Shown piece by piece: positions 1-8,643 of a stretch of 22,308 nucleotides of DNA. The notes under the pieces are model-generated. The model was not told the origin of the DNA. It ran no database searches and was given only the letters and a program-made list of their open reading frames with translations. A program made the position numbers and the translations under genes. The stretch is from a virus. Position 1 is the stretch's first letter; every line of letters begins with the position of its first letter. The stretch lies in the IMG/VR virus record IMGVR_UViG_3300017772_000151, positions 1 to 22,308 of that record. The stretch is one strand, 5' to 3'.

Positions 1-2
1 GA

Positions 3-3000
3 CCGAAAGCCACACCAGACATTCCTGAGGAGCTACAGACTCCTTATGGATGGGTGTCTGAGCAAAAAGAAGAGTTCTCCGCTAGCAACCTGCAAGTTGC
101 ATTACGTCAAGGCTATAACAAAACTGTAGGTCAGTTAAAAGAACTCGAAAAAAGGGGCGTTATAAAAGAAAATAAAGTCGGTCGTTGGGAGCTTATCAAT
201 CCAGAAGAGCCTGCACGTCGTTCAATGGAGACGCTTACGCAACCAGACCAGACTACTGTACAGATAGCTAAAGGTACAAGGGACTCAGGTCCAGCCCATA
301 GGTGGGACGCAGAACTATCCCCTGCCGATCAATCTGTTCCTGAACAACTGTTACAGTTATCTATAGCGGCTAGGTCCGAAGAAGCTATGGACCCAAACAA
401 TACAGATGTCGTCATAGAGCCAATAGATCAAGATGACGTAGACAGAATCTTCGACCGTAACGCTGCGATGAAGATTCCTCGACCAGACAAGCCTACCGGC
501 AGAAGTATGCCAACGTTAGAAGAGGCATATGGTGATGATTCTGGCAGAGTAATAGACAGTGTTGCTGGCGTTGTTTCGGACCTGTCTGCCAGTGGAGTCC
601 CTGCCTCGTTTCTGGACGCTGTATCTGGGGTGTATGTCCACAAGCAAGCAGATTACGACGCTGTTGGAATAACAGGACAGAGCAGTAGAGGCATATCGAT
701 AAACGATGAGCTGATCTCTGGGTCACTGACTGATCAGGACAAACTGAGCGAGCTTGCTTGGACCATGACTCACGAGGTCTACCATGCCGCTGACTTCTCT
801 ATGAGCTTGAGCGAGAAGGACTCCAGGCTGGGGATTACAATCGACGAGTCTGCAAAAGATCCTACTGCCGGTATGGGCAGTGTCATGCGTGAGCTATACG
901 ACAACTGGAATAATGGTACGGAGCTTGGCAAAAGATTTGACTACCCTTTCAATGAGCTGGCTGATGACATCTCTGATGCAGGCAAGAGCAACGAAGGTTT
1001 AAATGTAAACTACAGGCAAGAAGTCTTTGCTCAGTTGGGTGCGCTGTTCCACTCCAACCCTAAACAGCTACAAGAGTTGGCTCCGCAGGCGTATAATTAC
1101 ATTAAGGGCATTAGAGACAGCAACCTAAAAACTGCACCAGTGCAGGAGATCACAGATGAACAAAGTCCAAATCAAGAGAGTCCCGACACCTCCCAACCTG
1201 AAGGCATATCAGGAGAAATTCGGGCACCGCCACAGTCCGGAAGCAGCCAGAGCTTACAGCCGGACCCAGTTGGACGAGATGGCGAAGAAGGCACTGGAAG
1301 CGAACGAGCCGATAGCCCAGTGGAGGGACAGGTCCAAGATGAAGTTGGACAACGTGAACGACCAGCAGTACAAGAATCTGACTTAACGCCAGAGCAGACC
1401 AACCTAGAACAGCCAGACGATCAGACTGATATATACGACTTATCAGACGATGATTTTGATGAGCTTGATAGCCTTAACTTTATTAAGAAGGGTGCAGAGT
1501 ACCTTCTTGAAGAGTCTAAAGGCGAACTACCTGAGAAGAAATCTCTTCCAGTCAAATCTATTACGGCAAAGACAAACGCCACCGAACACATTGGCAGAGT
1601 CGATGCGATAGTAGCCAAACACCCTGATGCTCTGTCTAGTCCAGAAGCATGGCGATCCTTCGAGCGCGACTTGACCGGATCGAACACGACCCTCGCGCCT
1701 CCATACGGTCTAATAAAGCTATTCAACGACATGGACGGGTGGACAGAAAGGCACTCTAAGTTGACTCCGGAACAATTGGAGGCGGCTAATAGAGGTTTGG
1801 CAACAGCGCAAAGAATGGGCGATCTATATGAGTCCGGTGCTGCTGATGCAGAAGCCACGGGCAAGCTATTGCTCTGGGGTCTGATGTCTAGAATGCTAAC
1901 CGCCAGCGCTCAAGAAGCTGGGTTTGTTGACCTGCTAACCAATAGCGAAGCTGTTACAGACTTAATACAAAAGGCGCTTACGGGGTCTTTTTCAGATAAG
2001 ACTGCTACCCGCATGGTTGAGGTTCCCAAGACCAAGCAAAAGCCAAAGCACATGGTGGAAAGAACCTTCAATGAAGACGTTGCCATTTGGCGCGACGCTG
2101 TTCAGAAGTCTATTCCAGAGGGATCGTTTGGTAGAAGCGGCACATCAAACGCTAACGACTTCGGCACATTAATGCTGAAGATGTCAGAGCTAGATGGCGA
2201 TGGAGTTTCAAAGCTTCAGCGATTGCACGACATTATGGCTGACCGATCAATCCCTACATTTGAAGTCAGGCGGCAGTTTCAAGCGCTGGTTCAGGGTTCC
2301 GGAGTCGACAACAAGGTTTTCTCTTTTGTGCAGTTGATGATTGGACGTGATGACGTAGTCATTCTTGATCGTATCCAGCTAAATTCTATGTGGGATACAG
2401 AGCGTTACGGCAAGAACATTTACTCAGACATTGCCAACGAGTTCAGCGCCTTGCATGGCGCAGCTCGATACGAGGTAATGGAGAATGCGCTCAAGACAAA
2501 AATCAAAGAACTGTATACCCGTCTTGGTCGTCCGAATGATGCGTCAGTAGGCAGGTATCACTGGGAAAGCTGGGTTCGAGACTCAGGTCAGGTTGTCGCT
2601 CACCCTACTATGAAGGGTCTAGAGAGAGACATCAAAGGAGAGAAATCTCCGTATGCTTTCATGGGCGCTCCAGAAGGCAAGATGAATACCTATGCCTATG
2701 GCGCAATATATGCGCGAGATGACAAGGCAAAACCATACTACGTTTACCCAGACTCAAAAGGCGTAATGCATAAGTTTCGCTTAGATAAGTGGAACACTTT
2801 TAAAAGTGAGATCAAGAATCCAAAAAATGGTATAGTTGACGAAGGATTCTCCGTTAGAGAATTTAACAAAGGAACACCTTGGTATGAATCAGAACAAGTC
2901 AACAGACAAAAGCTCGACGAACTCGTCCGGTCTTACGCAGAAAGAGAGGCGACTCCGAACGAATACGGTTCTGAAGGAACTGTTGCAAGTAGTTCCCCCA

Positions 3001-6000
3001 ATGGCTCCAGACGAGATCAACGAAAGCGAGTCTACAAAGAGCTTCGTAGTGCCCGACCATCTGATAGCGGGAGTGGAACGAATGAAGGAAGTATACCCAG
3101 AAGCTTCCGACGAAGAACTGGCAGAAATTCTCAAGTACTCGTAGGAGGACAGAAAGTATCCGGCTCCAAGCGAGAGCTTGAGACCAACGCCAAATCCGCT
3201 CTAGCCTCTGTTGATGCCTTCAACGGCACGGTAATAGAGCTTGCTCCAAACAAGACCAATGCCAAACTATTCGCCAGCAAGATTCAAGCTGGAAAGGATG
3301 CGAACAAGTTCGGCGCTGCCGTATACGTTTATCCTGAGTCTGAATATCAAAAGATGAAGATGTTCATGACCGAAGACGGGTCCGCCGGTATTGCTATCGA
3401 AAACGGCGACACAATAGTTTCTGTGTATAGCGATGGCACGAACAAGGACGTAACGTTCACTCTGGGATCTTTGGCGATTGAAGAAGGTGCTATTTATGCT
3501 GACGCTTTTGATACCCAGCTTCCTCATATCTACAAAGATATCGGACTCAAAGTTATATCTAGGCTCAAGTGGGATGATGCAGAAGCGCCTTTTGATTGGA
3601 ACAAGCAAACCTTTGAAAGGTATAACAAAGGCGAACCTGACGTTGTGTTCATGGCTTTTGACCCCGAGTACTTCGGTCCTTACACCACAGACACTGGTTA
3701 CTATGTAGACACATACGCAGAAGGTATGCGGTCTATCAGGGAAACCCGCCGTCCGGAACAAGAAAGAATATCTCCAAAGCTAAAGCAAGCGGTTCAGGAC
3801 AGGATCGATAGAAAAATAACTGCTGCGGAACTGAACGACACATTTAGAAAAGAAGGTCGTTACGTTAAGCCCATGCATCCAGACATGGTCGCCCCCTTAA
3901 AGCCAGACGGTCACTACATCAATGCGCTTGCCATAACGGATTCAGGGTTAGTAGATAAGAAGACTGGCGAGAAGAAACCAAGAAAAGAAACCTACTGGAT
4001 GGCTGACGTTTTGGTTGATGGTCAGAGAGTTGGCGCTCGACTAGACATTCCGTCTTACAAAGACCCCGACGTAGATGAGCGGGCGGATATCGTTACTGTA
4101 CATTCTGCAAGACCTAGAAAAGACGGTGAGCCATTCAGGGGTACGGCTGGTACGCGCCTTGGTTATTACCCAACAATTCGCCTAAAAAATATCTCGTTTG
4201 CATCGCCACAAAACGCCGCAACTAAGATTGCACGGGGCGGAGCTAAAACCACGATTGCGACTATCGAGGGTGATTACGTTGCGGCAGACCATGAGCAGAA
4301 CAGACTAGATTTTATAGCTGCCATGGATGATCCGGCTTGGACTCAGGTCTCGATGAATCCTGAGCGTCACACGTTCTTCTACGATCTAGAAACACAAACC
4401 CCTGTGATCGGCGGCAGCATGGGTATTCAAGTAGGTAATCTGGTGTTAGTTAAAGATGCCGTCCCTGACGATGTAGAAAACTATTCCTACATCAAGAAGA
4501 AGCAGATCAACAAGGAAACAAACACGCTTGATGATGGAAGCCCTTCGACAAACCAGTTCAGTTACAACGATGAAATAGACGGTCAGTCAGACCTTGCCAG
4601 AAGACTTAAAGGGTCAAAAATCTACAGGTCGTTGGCTGATCGTTACGCACCATTAGAAGACTTCGAAAATCAAGCAGCAGACTTCTTGGGGGTCGGAAGG
4701 CTACCTGCGAGCATGTCACCAAGAGATAAAGAAAACTTGTCTCACGGCAAAGTCCAGAATGACCTTGATGCATTCCACGAAAATTATGTGGACCCGCTTG
4801 GCGATTTAATTGCAGAGCTAAAGGTAGACCCTGATGCTGTTGGCACATATCTAATCGCTAAACATGCGGCAGAGCGCAACGACTCAATAGCCGCAAAGGT
4901 CAAAGCGCAAAGAAAGACAAACATAGACAGAACCGAAAGAGAGATAGAACGACTACTATCAGACACTGGCGTTGATCACTCCGTATCTTTAGCGACTCAA
5001 AAGGAAAAGCTAAATAACTACAAAACAATGCCGTTGGCGTTTCAAGATACAGGCTCCGGCATGACCTACGATCAAGCGGCAAGCGTCCTCAATCTTGCCG
5101 AAAGGGAAGGCACAAAGGCAGGCATGGAGCGTATCGCGAACAAGGTCTACGAAATGCTTCAGCACCAGCGAGACATCATGGTCGAGTCCGGTTTGATGGA
5201 CGAGGACACAGTGTCGGACTGGGAAGCAAATTACCAGTTCTATGTCCCTCTTAAAGGTTTTGCCGCAGAAGAAAATGATGATGATTATTCTCGATCAACT
5301 AGTCGCCATCACTCTAAAGCTAGCGGTTTTTCCGTTGTAGGTAGCGAAAGCATGAGAGCGAAAGGCAGAAAAACGTTGCCTGTCAATCCTTTGTTCACAG
5401 CTATCGAAGACGTTCAGATGAAAATTATTCGGGCGCAAAAAAATAAAACCGCCCAAGTTTTACTAGAACTTCTTGGCGAGCTGGGTAACAGCGACTCATA
5501 TACGATATATAACAACAAGTTCAGACCGCCCAAGCGTAGTGACGAGCTGACCATGCAAGACATGGATGAGATGAAGAATGCGACAAGGGTTAATAAAGAC
5601 CCTAAGTATGTTCAGGTTAAGAAAGGTGGGCAGACTTTCTTTATTGAATTTAAGAGCGACACCCTGAACCATGCGCTACAAGACATGAGCGTCCCCATGT
5701 TAGATCAAGCTAACAACAGCATGCAAAAGTTTTTGACTCTAGCGAACAGATTCCAGACGTTTAGGCGCAACATGTTGATTAACTACAACCCTTCATGGGG
5801 ATTAGTCAACCCTGCGCGAGATGTTCAGACTGGAATCATGTATGCGCTCGCATCGAAGGACAAGCTGGGCAGCAGAGTTCAAGGTGAGAATCTAGTAGGC
5901 AAGATGGCAGCTAGTTATCTGCCTTCGATGAGATCAATGTATCGCGTGATGAGGGGCAAGCCTGTAAGAGAAGGCACGTTGGACCAGTACGCAGTAGAGT

Positions 6001-7433
6001 TTATGGAAGACGGTGCGTCTACGGGAATTATGCTGGTACGCGACCAAGACGAGCAGTTAAGAATACTAAAGAACAAGCTAAAGAAAGGTTACACCAGGGA
6101 AGCTTTGAGAGCTATTGCCACTTGGGTGGAAGACTTCAACACGACGATGGAAAACGCCATACGGTTGGCTGCTTACACCGAAGCTAGAAAGGCTGGCACC
6201 GAAAGAGATACGGCAGCTTCACTGGCGAAAGACCTAACCGTCAACTTCAATCGCAAGGGCGAAGATACAGCGGTCATCAATGCGGGTTACTTGTTCTTTA
6301 ACGCGCAGATTCAAGGCGTTGTTAATCAGGCTCAAGCTTTGAGTAGTGATACAGGCAAGATCACAACCGCACAGAAAGTGACTGCGGGTCTTGTTGCCTT
6401 AGGTGGAACATTAGCTGTCATCAATATCCTTACATCAGAGGATGACGATGATGGAGAGAAGAAGTACGCAGACCTGCCAGAGCATGCAAAGAATCGTTCG
6501 CTGTTGTTTATGTATAACAGTGACGAAGGGTTCGCGCTGCCAGCCTCATATGGTTACAACTTCTTTACCAACATCGGCAGGCTGGGTGCTGAACTGGCTT
6601 TTGAGATCAACACCGCAGAGGAGTCTGCGTTGTACCTGTGGGAAAACTTTCTGCTTAACTTCGTTCCGGTTACTCCAGCTAGCGGTGATAGCTGGGAAGA
6701 AAATATGCGAGGTTTTTATCCCGACCTGCTTGAATTGCATGTCGATATGCTAGCTAACAAGAACTTTTTTGGTAGTCAGATTTACATCGAGCAAAACCCG
6801 TACACGGTTGAGCGATCTAACGCCTACAACTCTAGAAGGTCTACTCCCAAGGCGTTTACTGAATTTACCGAATTTCTCAACGATGCTACGGGCGGGGATA
6901 AGTATCGAGACGGTTTTGTGTCGCTCAATCCCGACAAGATCAAGTACACCTATGAGTACTTCTTGGGCGGTGTGGGCAGATTCGTGAGCCAGTCTTCTGA
7001 CGTAGCGGCAAGAATGATGTCGGACGAAGATTTCAGAAAACAAGACCTGCCTGTTGTCGGCACCTTCTTTGAAAGTCCGTCTGAATACAAAGACAGGTTC
7101 GAGTACTACGCCAACTGGGAGGAGAGCAGAAAGATCATCACGAGATTGAAAGAAGCGTCAAGTGTAGAAGAGTTAGAAGCCCTGCGAACTAAGTATGAAT
7201 CTTTTATTCCTGTCATCGAAAACCTTCAAGGCGGGCGCAGAAACAACAGCTTGTACGCAATGGCAAACAGAGATCTAAAAAACATCTCCAAAACTCGAAG
7301 AATTGTAGAGAAGCAAAACATCCCTGATGAGCGACGCAAGGAGCTGCTCAAGGAGTTGCTGGATAACGAGAACGCGATCTTTGATATCTACAACAAAGCG
7401 TACAGGAAAGCAGAGAAAGGCATTAAGAATTAA
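3..7433 (+). CDS. Giant phage polyvalent protein (LPD38-type), 5' partial
   Basis: At least 2476 residues are visible. The frame is open to the left edge (codons from 3 read PKATPDIPEELQ), so the GTG at 54 is probably not the start. The first visible segment (about nt 69-197, LQVALRQGYN...ELEKRGVI) resembles the FtsK gamma winged helix. A metallopeptidase-like HEVYHAAD motif lies at 771-794. Low-complexity linkers follow near 1140-1440 and 2900-3170. Segments seen repeatedly in phage polyvalent proteins lie near 2320-2640 (LGRPNDAS...GRYHWESWV), 3300-3700 (DAFDTQLPHIY...PDVVFMAFDP) and 4320-4470 (NPERHTFFYD). The C-terminal part (about 5760-6620: NPARDVQTG, LAKDLTVNFNRKGE, LFFNAQIQG, GYNFFTNIGR) matches the large polyvalent protein-associated domain LPD38. 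Known: such proteins are multi-enzyme phage proteins thought to be packaged and delivered with the DNA. Inference: a late virion or ejected protein. Individual enzyme activities are uncertain. Confidence 0.88.
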   Translation, partial: PKATPDIPEELQTPYGWVSEQKEEFSASNLQVALRQGYNKTVGQLKELEKRGVIKENKVGRWELINPEEPARRSMETLTQPDQTTVQIAKGTRDSGPAHRWDAELSPADQSVPEQLLQLSIAARSEEAMDPNNTDVVIEPIDQDDVDRIFDRNAAMKIPRPDKPTGRSMPTLEEAYGDDSGRVIDSVAGVVSDLSASGVPASFLDAVSGVYVHKQADYDAVGITGQSSRGISINDELISGSLTDQDKLSELAWTMTHEVYHAADFSMSLSEKDSRLGITIDESAKDPTAGMGSVMRELYDNWNNGTELGKRFDYPFNELADDISDAGKSNEGLNVNYRQEVFAQLGALFHSNPKQLQELAPQAYNYIKGIRDSNLKTAPVQEITDEQSPNQESPDTSQPEGISGEIRAPPQSGSSQSLQPDPVGRDGEEGTGSERADSPVEGQVQDEVGQRERPAVQESDLTPEQTNLEQPDDQTDIYDLSDDDFDELDSLNFIKKGAEYLLEESKGELPEKKSLPVKSITAKTNATEHIGRVDAIVAKHPDALSSPEAWRSFERDLTGSNTTLAPPYGLIKLFNDMDGWTERHSKLTPEQLEAANRGLATAQRMGDLYESGAADAEATGKLLLWGLMSRMLTASAQEAGFVDLLTNSEAVTDLIQKALTGSFSDKTATRMVEVPKTKQKPKHMVERTFNEDVAIWRDAVQKSIPEGSFGRSGTSNANDFGTLMLKMSELDGDGVSKLQRLHDIMADRSIPTFEVRRQFQALVQGSGVDNKVFSFVQLMIGRDDVVILDRIQLNSMWDTERYGKNIYSDIANEFSALHGAARYEVMENALKTKIKELYTRLGRPNDASVGRYHWESWVRDSGQVVAHPTMKGLERDIKGEKSPYAFMGAPEGKMNTYAYGAIYARDDKAKPYYVYPDSKGVMHKFRLDKWNTFKSEIKNPKNGIVDEGFSVREFNKGTPWYESEQVNRQKLDELVRSYAEREATPNEYGSEGTVASSSPNGSRRDQRKRVYKELRSARPSDSGSGTNEGSIPRSFRRRTGRNSQVLVGGQKVSGSKRELETNAKSALASVDAFNGTVIELAPNKTNAKLFASKIQAGKDANKFGAAVYVYPESEYQKMKMFMTEDGSAGIAIENGDTIVSVYSDGTNKDVTFTLGSLAIEEGAIYADAFDTQLPHIYKDIGLKVISRLKWDDAEAPFDWNKQTFERYNKGEPDVVFMAFDPEYFGPYTTDTGYYVDTYAEGMRSIRETRRPEQERISPKLKQAVQDRIDRKITAAELNDTFRKEGRYVKPMHPDMVAPLKPDGHYINALAITDSGLVDKKTGEKKPRKETYWMADVLVDGQRVGARLDIPSYKDPDVDERADIVTVHSARPRKDGEPFRGTAGTRLGYYPTIRLKNISFASPQNAATKIARGGAKTTIATIEGDYVAADHEQNRLDFIAAMDDPAWTQVSMNPERHTFFYDLETQTPVIGGSMGIQVGNLVLVKDAVPDDVENYSYIKKKQINKETNTLDDGSPSTNQFSYNDEIDGQSDLARRLKGSKIYRSLADRYAPLEDFENQAADFLGVGRLPASMSPRDKENLSHGKVQNDLDAFHENYVDPLGDLIAELKVDPDAVGTYLIAKHAAERNDSIAAKVKAQRKTNIDRTEREIERLLSDTGVDHSVSLATQKEKLNNYKTMPLAFQDTGSGMTYDQAASVLNLAEREGTKAGMERIANKVYEMLQHQRDIMVESGLMDEDTVSDWEANYQFYVPLKGFAAEENDDDYSRSTSRHHSKASGFSVVGSESMRAKGRKTLPVNPLFTAIEDVQMKIIRAQKNKTAQVLLELLGELGNSDSYTIYNNKFRPPKRSDELTMQDMDEMKNATRVNKDPKYVQVKKGGQTFFIEFKSDTLNHALQDMSVPMLDQANNSMQKFLTLANRFQTFRRNMLINYNPSWGLVNPARDVQTGIMYALASKDKLGSRVQGENLVGKMAASYLPSMRSMYRVMRGKPVREGTLDQYAVEFMEDGASTGIMLVRDQDEQLRILKNKLKKGYTREALRAIATWVEDFNTTMENAIRLAAYTEARKAGTERDTAASLAKDLTVNFNRKGEDTAVINAGYLFFNAQIQGVVNQAQALSSDTGKITTAQKVTAGLVALGGTLAVINILTSEDDDDGEKKYADLPEHAKNRSLLFMYNSDEGFALPASYGYNFFTNIGRLGAELAFEINTAEESALYLWENFLLNFVPVTPASGDSWEENMRGFYPDLLELHVDMLANKNFFGSQIYIEQNPYTVERSNAYNSRRSTPKAFTEFTEFLNDATGGDKYRDGFVSLNPDKIKYTYEYFLGGVGRFVSQSSDVAARMMSDEDFRKQDLPVVGTFFESPSEYKDRFEYYANWEESRKIITRLKEASSVEELEALRTKYESFIPVIENLQGGRRNNSLYAMANRDLKNISKTRRIVEKQNIPDERRKELLKELLDNENAIFDIYNKAYRKAEKGIKN
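1156..1386 (+). CDS. Possible overprinted small gene inside the giant gene (linker 1)
   Basis: A 76-residue frame lies entirely inside the giant gene, shifted by one base relative to it. It starts with ATG 7 nt after a clean AGGAG at 1144-1148. The product reads like a normal soluble helical protein (LKAYQEKFGH, ARAYSRTQLDEMAKKALEAN, IAQWRDRSKM). The giant protein's own frame over the same bases is a P/S/Q/E/G-rich disordered linker. No family recognised. Alternatives: a relic of an older coding frame left by compensating frameshifts, or chance. The SD and the composition contrast favour dual coding or a relic over pure chance. Confidence 0.35.
   Translation: MNKVQIKRVPTPPNLKAYQEKFGHRHSPEAARAYSRTQLDEMAKKALEANEPIAQWRDRSKMKLDNVNDQQYKNLT
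2884..3144 (+). CDS. Possible overprinted small gene inside the giant gene (linker 2)
   Basis: An 86-residue frame is nested in the giant gene in the same alternative frame as the one at 1156. The ATG at 2884 is preceded by AAAGGAA (2868-2874), a well-spaced SD. A TTG at 2836 would extend it but has no SD. The product has an S/T/K-rich start, then a charged helical half (TVLKELLQVVPP, LIAGVERMKEVYPEASDEEL, AEILKYS), whose last part looks like a small UBA/CUE-type helical unit. The giant frame here is S/R/G-rich and low in complexity. No family is recognised and function is unknown. A frameshift relic is the main alternative. Confidence 0.35.
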   Translation: MNQNKSTDKSSTNSSGLTQKERRLRTNTVLKELLQVVPPMAPDEINESESTKSFVVPDHLIAGVERMKEVYPEASDEELAEILKYS

Positions 7434-7448
7434 CCAGAGGTAAGTAGC

Positions 7449-7748
7449 ATGAATGACAAAGGAATAGTAATCCCGACATGGGCAATCCCGCTGGTTGTTT
7501 CTCTATTTGTGGGAGCCATCAGTTATGGCGCTGCAACAGCAAATGCCGAATCCACGACTCAGGAAGTAAAGCGCATTGAGAACATCGTCACGGAGACTGC
7601 TAGAAAGGCGCAAGAAAATGGACAGGCACAGGCTGTCACATCAACAAAGGTTGACGCAATCGTTGAATCTCTGGCTCGACAAGAGAAGATTCAAGAGAAA
7701 ACCAACGAGCAAATTCAAGCGTTAGTTCAGGCGCTACTCGCCAAATGA
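7449..7748 (+). CDS. Small membrane protein with coiled coil
   Basis: This 99-residue protein has one N-terminal transmembrane helix (about residues 8-30, IPTWAIPLVVSLFVGAISYG) followed by a long charged and Gln-rich helix (35-96) that looks like a coiled coil. The ATG is preceded by AGAGG about 9 nt upstream, 15 nt after the giant gene. Its layout (one helix, then a coiled coil) fits phage late-region membrane proteins such as spanin-like or holin-accessory proteins, but no lysis motif is visible. No family assigned with confidence. It overlaps the next gene by ATGA, so translation is probably coupled. Confidence 0.75.
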   Translation: MNDKGIVIPTWAIPLVVSLFVGAISYGAATANAESTTQEVKRIENIVTETARKAQENGQAQAVTSTKVDAIVESLARQEKIQEKTNEQIQALVQALLAK

Positions 7749-7936
7749 CGATGGCATTCGCTTTACTGTTCTTTATCAATGGTGACATTGATGAGAGCAA
7801 GACCCTGTACTTCTATCAAAAGCAGAAGTGTCGCTATACCTGTCAAGAACTGTCGAAAGATCAGAGCTACTACGACTCGATTAATTGCACTTGCCGCCTG
7901 CGGTGGGTGGATAACACACAGGTGGTGATCAGGTAA
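7745..7936 (+). CDS. Small cysteine-containing protein
   Basis: This 63-residue product starts in the ATGA overlap with the upstream membrane-protein gene. It has a short hydrophobic start (MTMAFALLFFINGD), then a polar region with four cysteines (QKCRYTCQE ... NCTCRLRW). The hydrophobic stretch is too short for a sure transmembrane helix. The cysteines could form disulfides if the product is exported, or bind metal. The downstream gene begins 1 nt after its stop. Not recognised; probably expressed with the late cluster. Confidence 0.6.
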   Translation: MTMAFALLFFINGDIDESKTLYFYQKQKCRYTCQELSKDQSYYDSINCTCRLRWVDNTQVVIR

Positions 7937-7937
7937 A

Positions 7938-8393
7938 ATGATTGCAGAAATAGCTACGGTCATCAGCGTTGTCAAAGGATTGAATGACGCTATCAGCACG
8001 ATGAAAGAGTCTGGCGGTCATGCTAGTGATCTGGCTGGCGTGATGGGTCGCTACGCAAAAGCTAACGAAGCGGTGCAAGATGTTGAGTCGAAGCATGTCG
8101 GTAAGTTGAGTGTGCAAGACTCGATGCAGCTGACCCTAGCCAAACGACGTTTGACACATTTTCAGCAAGCCTTAAAAGATCAGATGTTGATGGCTGGCTT
8201 GGGTGCAGACTACAAAGAGATTATGAACAGAGTCGAAGAGTCGCGACTAGAACATGAAAAACAAATCATTCGCAAGAAGAAAGCGCGGCGAGAGAACATC
8301 GCATTCCTAAAAACGATGGGCGTAGCAATGACTGCCGCCGTGATTAGTTTCGGACTGATACTAGGAACACTGATGCTCATATTCAAAAAGTAA
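7938..8393 (+). CDS. Tail-anchored helical membrane protein
   Basis: This 151-residue protein is mostly helical. Residues 1-20 are mildly hydrophobic (IAEIATVISVVKGL). A charged central region (50-120) ends in a very basic stretch (IIRKKKARR), followed by a C-terminal transmembrane helix (about 126-148, VAMTAAVISFGLILGTLMLIF) and a KK end. The basic stretch next to the helix predicts the N-terminal bulk in the cytoplasm. It is last in the plus-strand late cluster and has no visible terminator. Its place after the virion gene suggests a virion-assembly or lysis-accessory role, which is inference only. Confidence 0.72.
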   Translation: MIAEIATVISVVKGLNDAISTMKESGGHASDLAGVMGRYAKANEAVQDVESKHVGKLSVQDSMQLTLAKRRLTHFQQALKDQMLMAGLGADYKEIMNRVEESRLEHEKQIIRKKKARRENIAFLKTMGVAMTAAVISFGLILGTLMLIFKK

Positions 8394-8643
8394 TCATGAG
8401 CAAGGGTAGGCAAGATGTAATCTCTCAACTGGAACTTTGCTGTCGGTCCCGTTTTGTAAGTCATTGATTTAAAACGATTCAACTAAGTTAATCAGGGTCA
8501 TATAAAATCTGTGAAGACTTCGATCGTTACCAAGAAAACTCCCGTTTTATCTTTTAATATCAATGGCTTACGTTTTTAGCCAAAGATTACATTCTAACCT
8601 TATTTGATTACACTGTATGCCCTTACAGTATAGGGGAAAGAAA
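8394..8643. other. Convergent non-coding gap, candidate attP region
   Basis: This 250-bp, AT-rich stretch lies between the ends of the plus-strand late cluster and the minus-strand integrase gene. It has no convincing gene, no clear U-tract terminator and no recognisable tRNA 3' end. It holds a LexA-like box (8611-8630), a 5-bp hairpin TGGCT-N9-AGCCA (8564-8582), and TGCTGTCGGTC (8438-8448), which recurs inverted on the other side of the integrase gene (9640-9650). Being next to the integrase with phage genes on both sides, it is the natural place for an uncut attP, but no core can be named from this sequence alone. Confidence 0.4.
8611..8630. promoter_or_regulatory. LexA-like (SOS) box
   Basis: The site ACTGTA-TGCCCT-TACAGT (8612-8629) is a perfect 6-bp inverted repeat that fits the gammaproteobacterial LexA pattern CTGT-N8-ACAG, with matching flanking bases. 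A weak sigma70-like pair on the plus strand (TTGATT 8604-8609, CAGTAT 8626-8631) would be covered by it. That promoter would read antisense into the integrase gene, which makes the placement odd. Alternative: an integrase or other protein site in attP. Confidence 0.5.

Noticed and set aside
1421-1864. 147-residue minus-strand frame inside the giant gene.
   Set aside because: Antisense shadow with no SD and Ser/Arg-rich composition; the plus frame is clearly coding.
3478-3708. Plus-strand frame inside the giant gene with a hydrophobic start.
   Set aside because: It overlies a structured, conserved part of the giant protein, starts with TTG and has no good SD. It reads as a shadow frame.
6442-6753. 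103-residue plus-strand frame inside the giant gene.
   Set aside because: Cys/Arg/Thr-rich shadow composition over the conserved LPD38 region and no SD.
7300-7340. CTGATGAG on the plus strand near 7327, matching the hammerhead half-core.
   Set aside because: No CGAAA partner, stems or cleavage triplet nearby; it is coding sequence.
8394-8643. tRNA gene fragment as attP core.
   Set aside because: No T-arm consensus or acceptor stem could be found on either strand.
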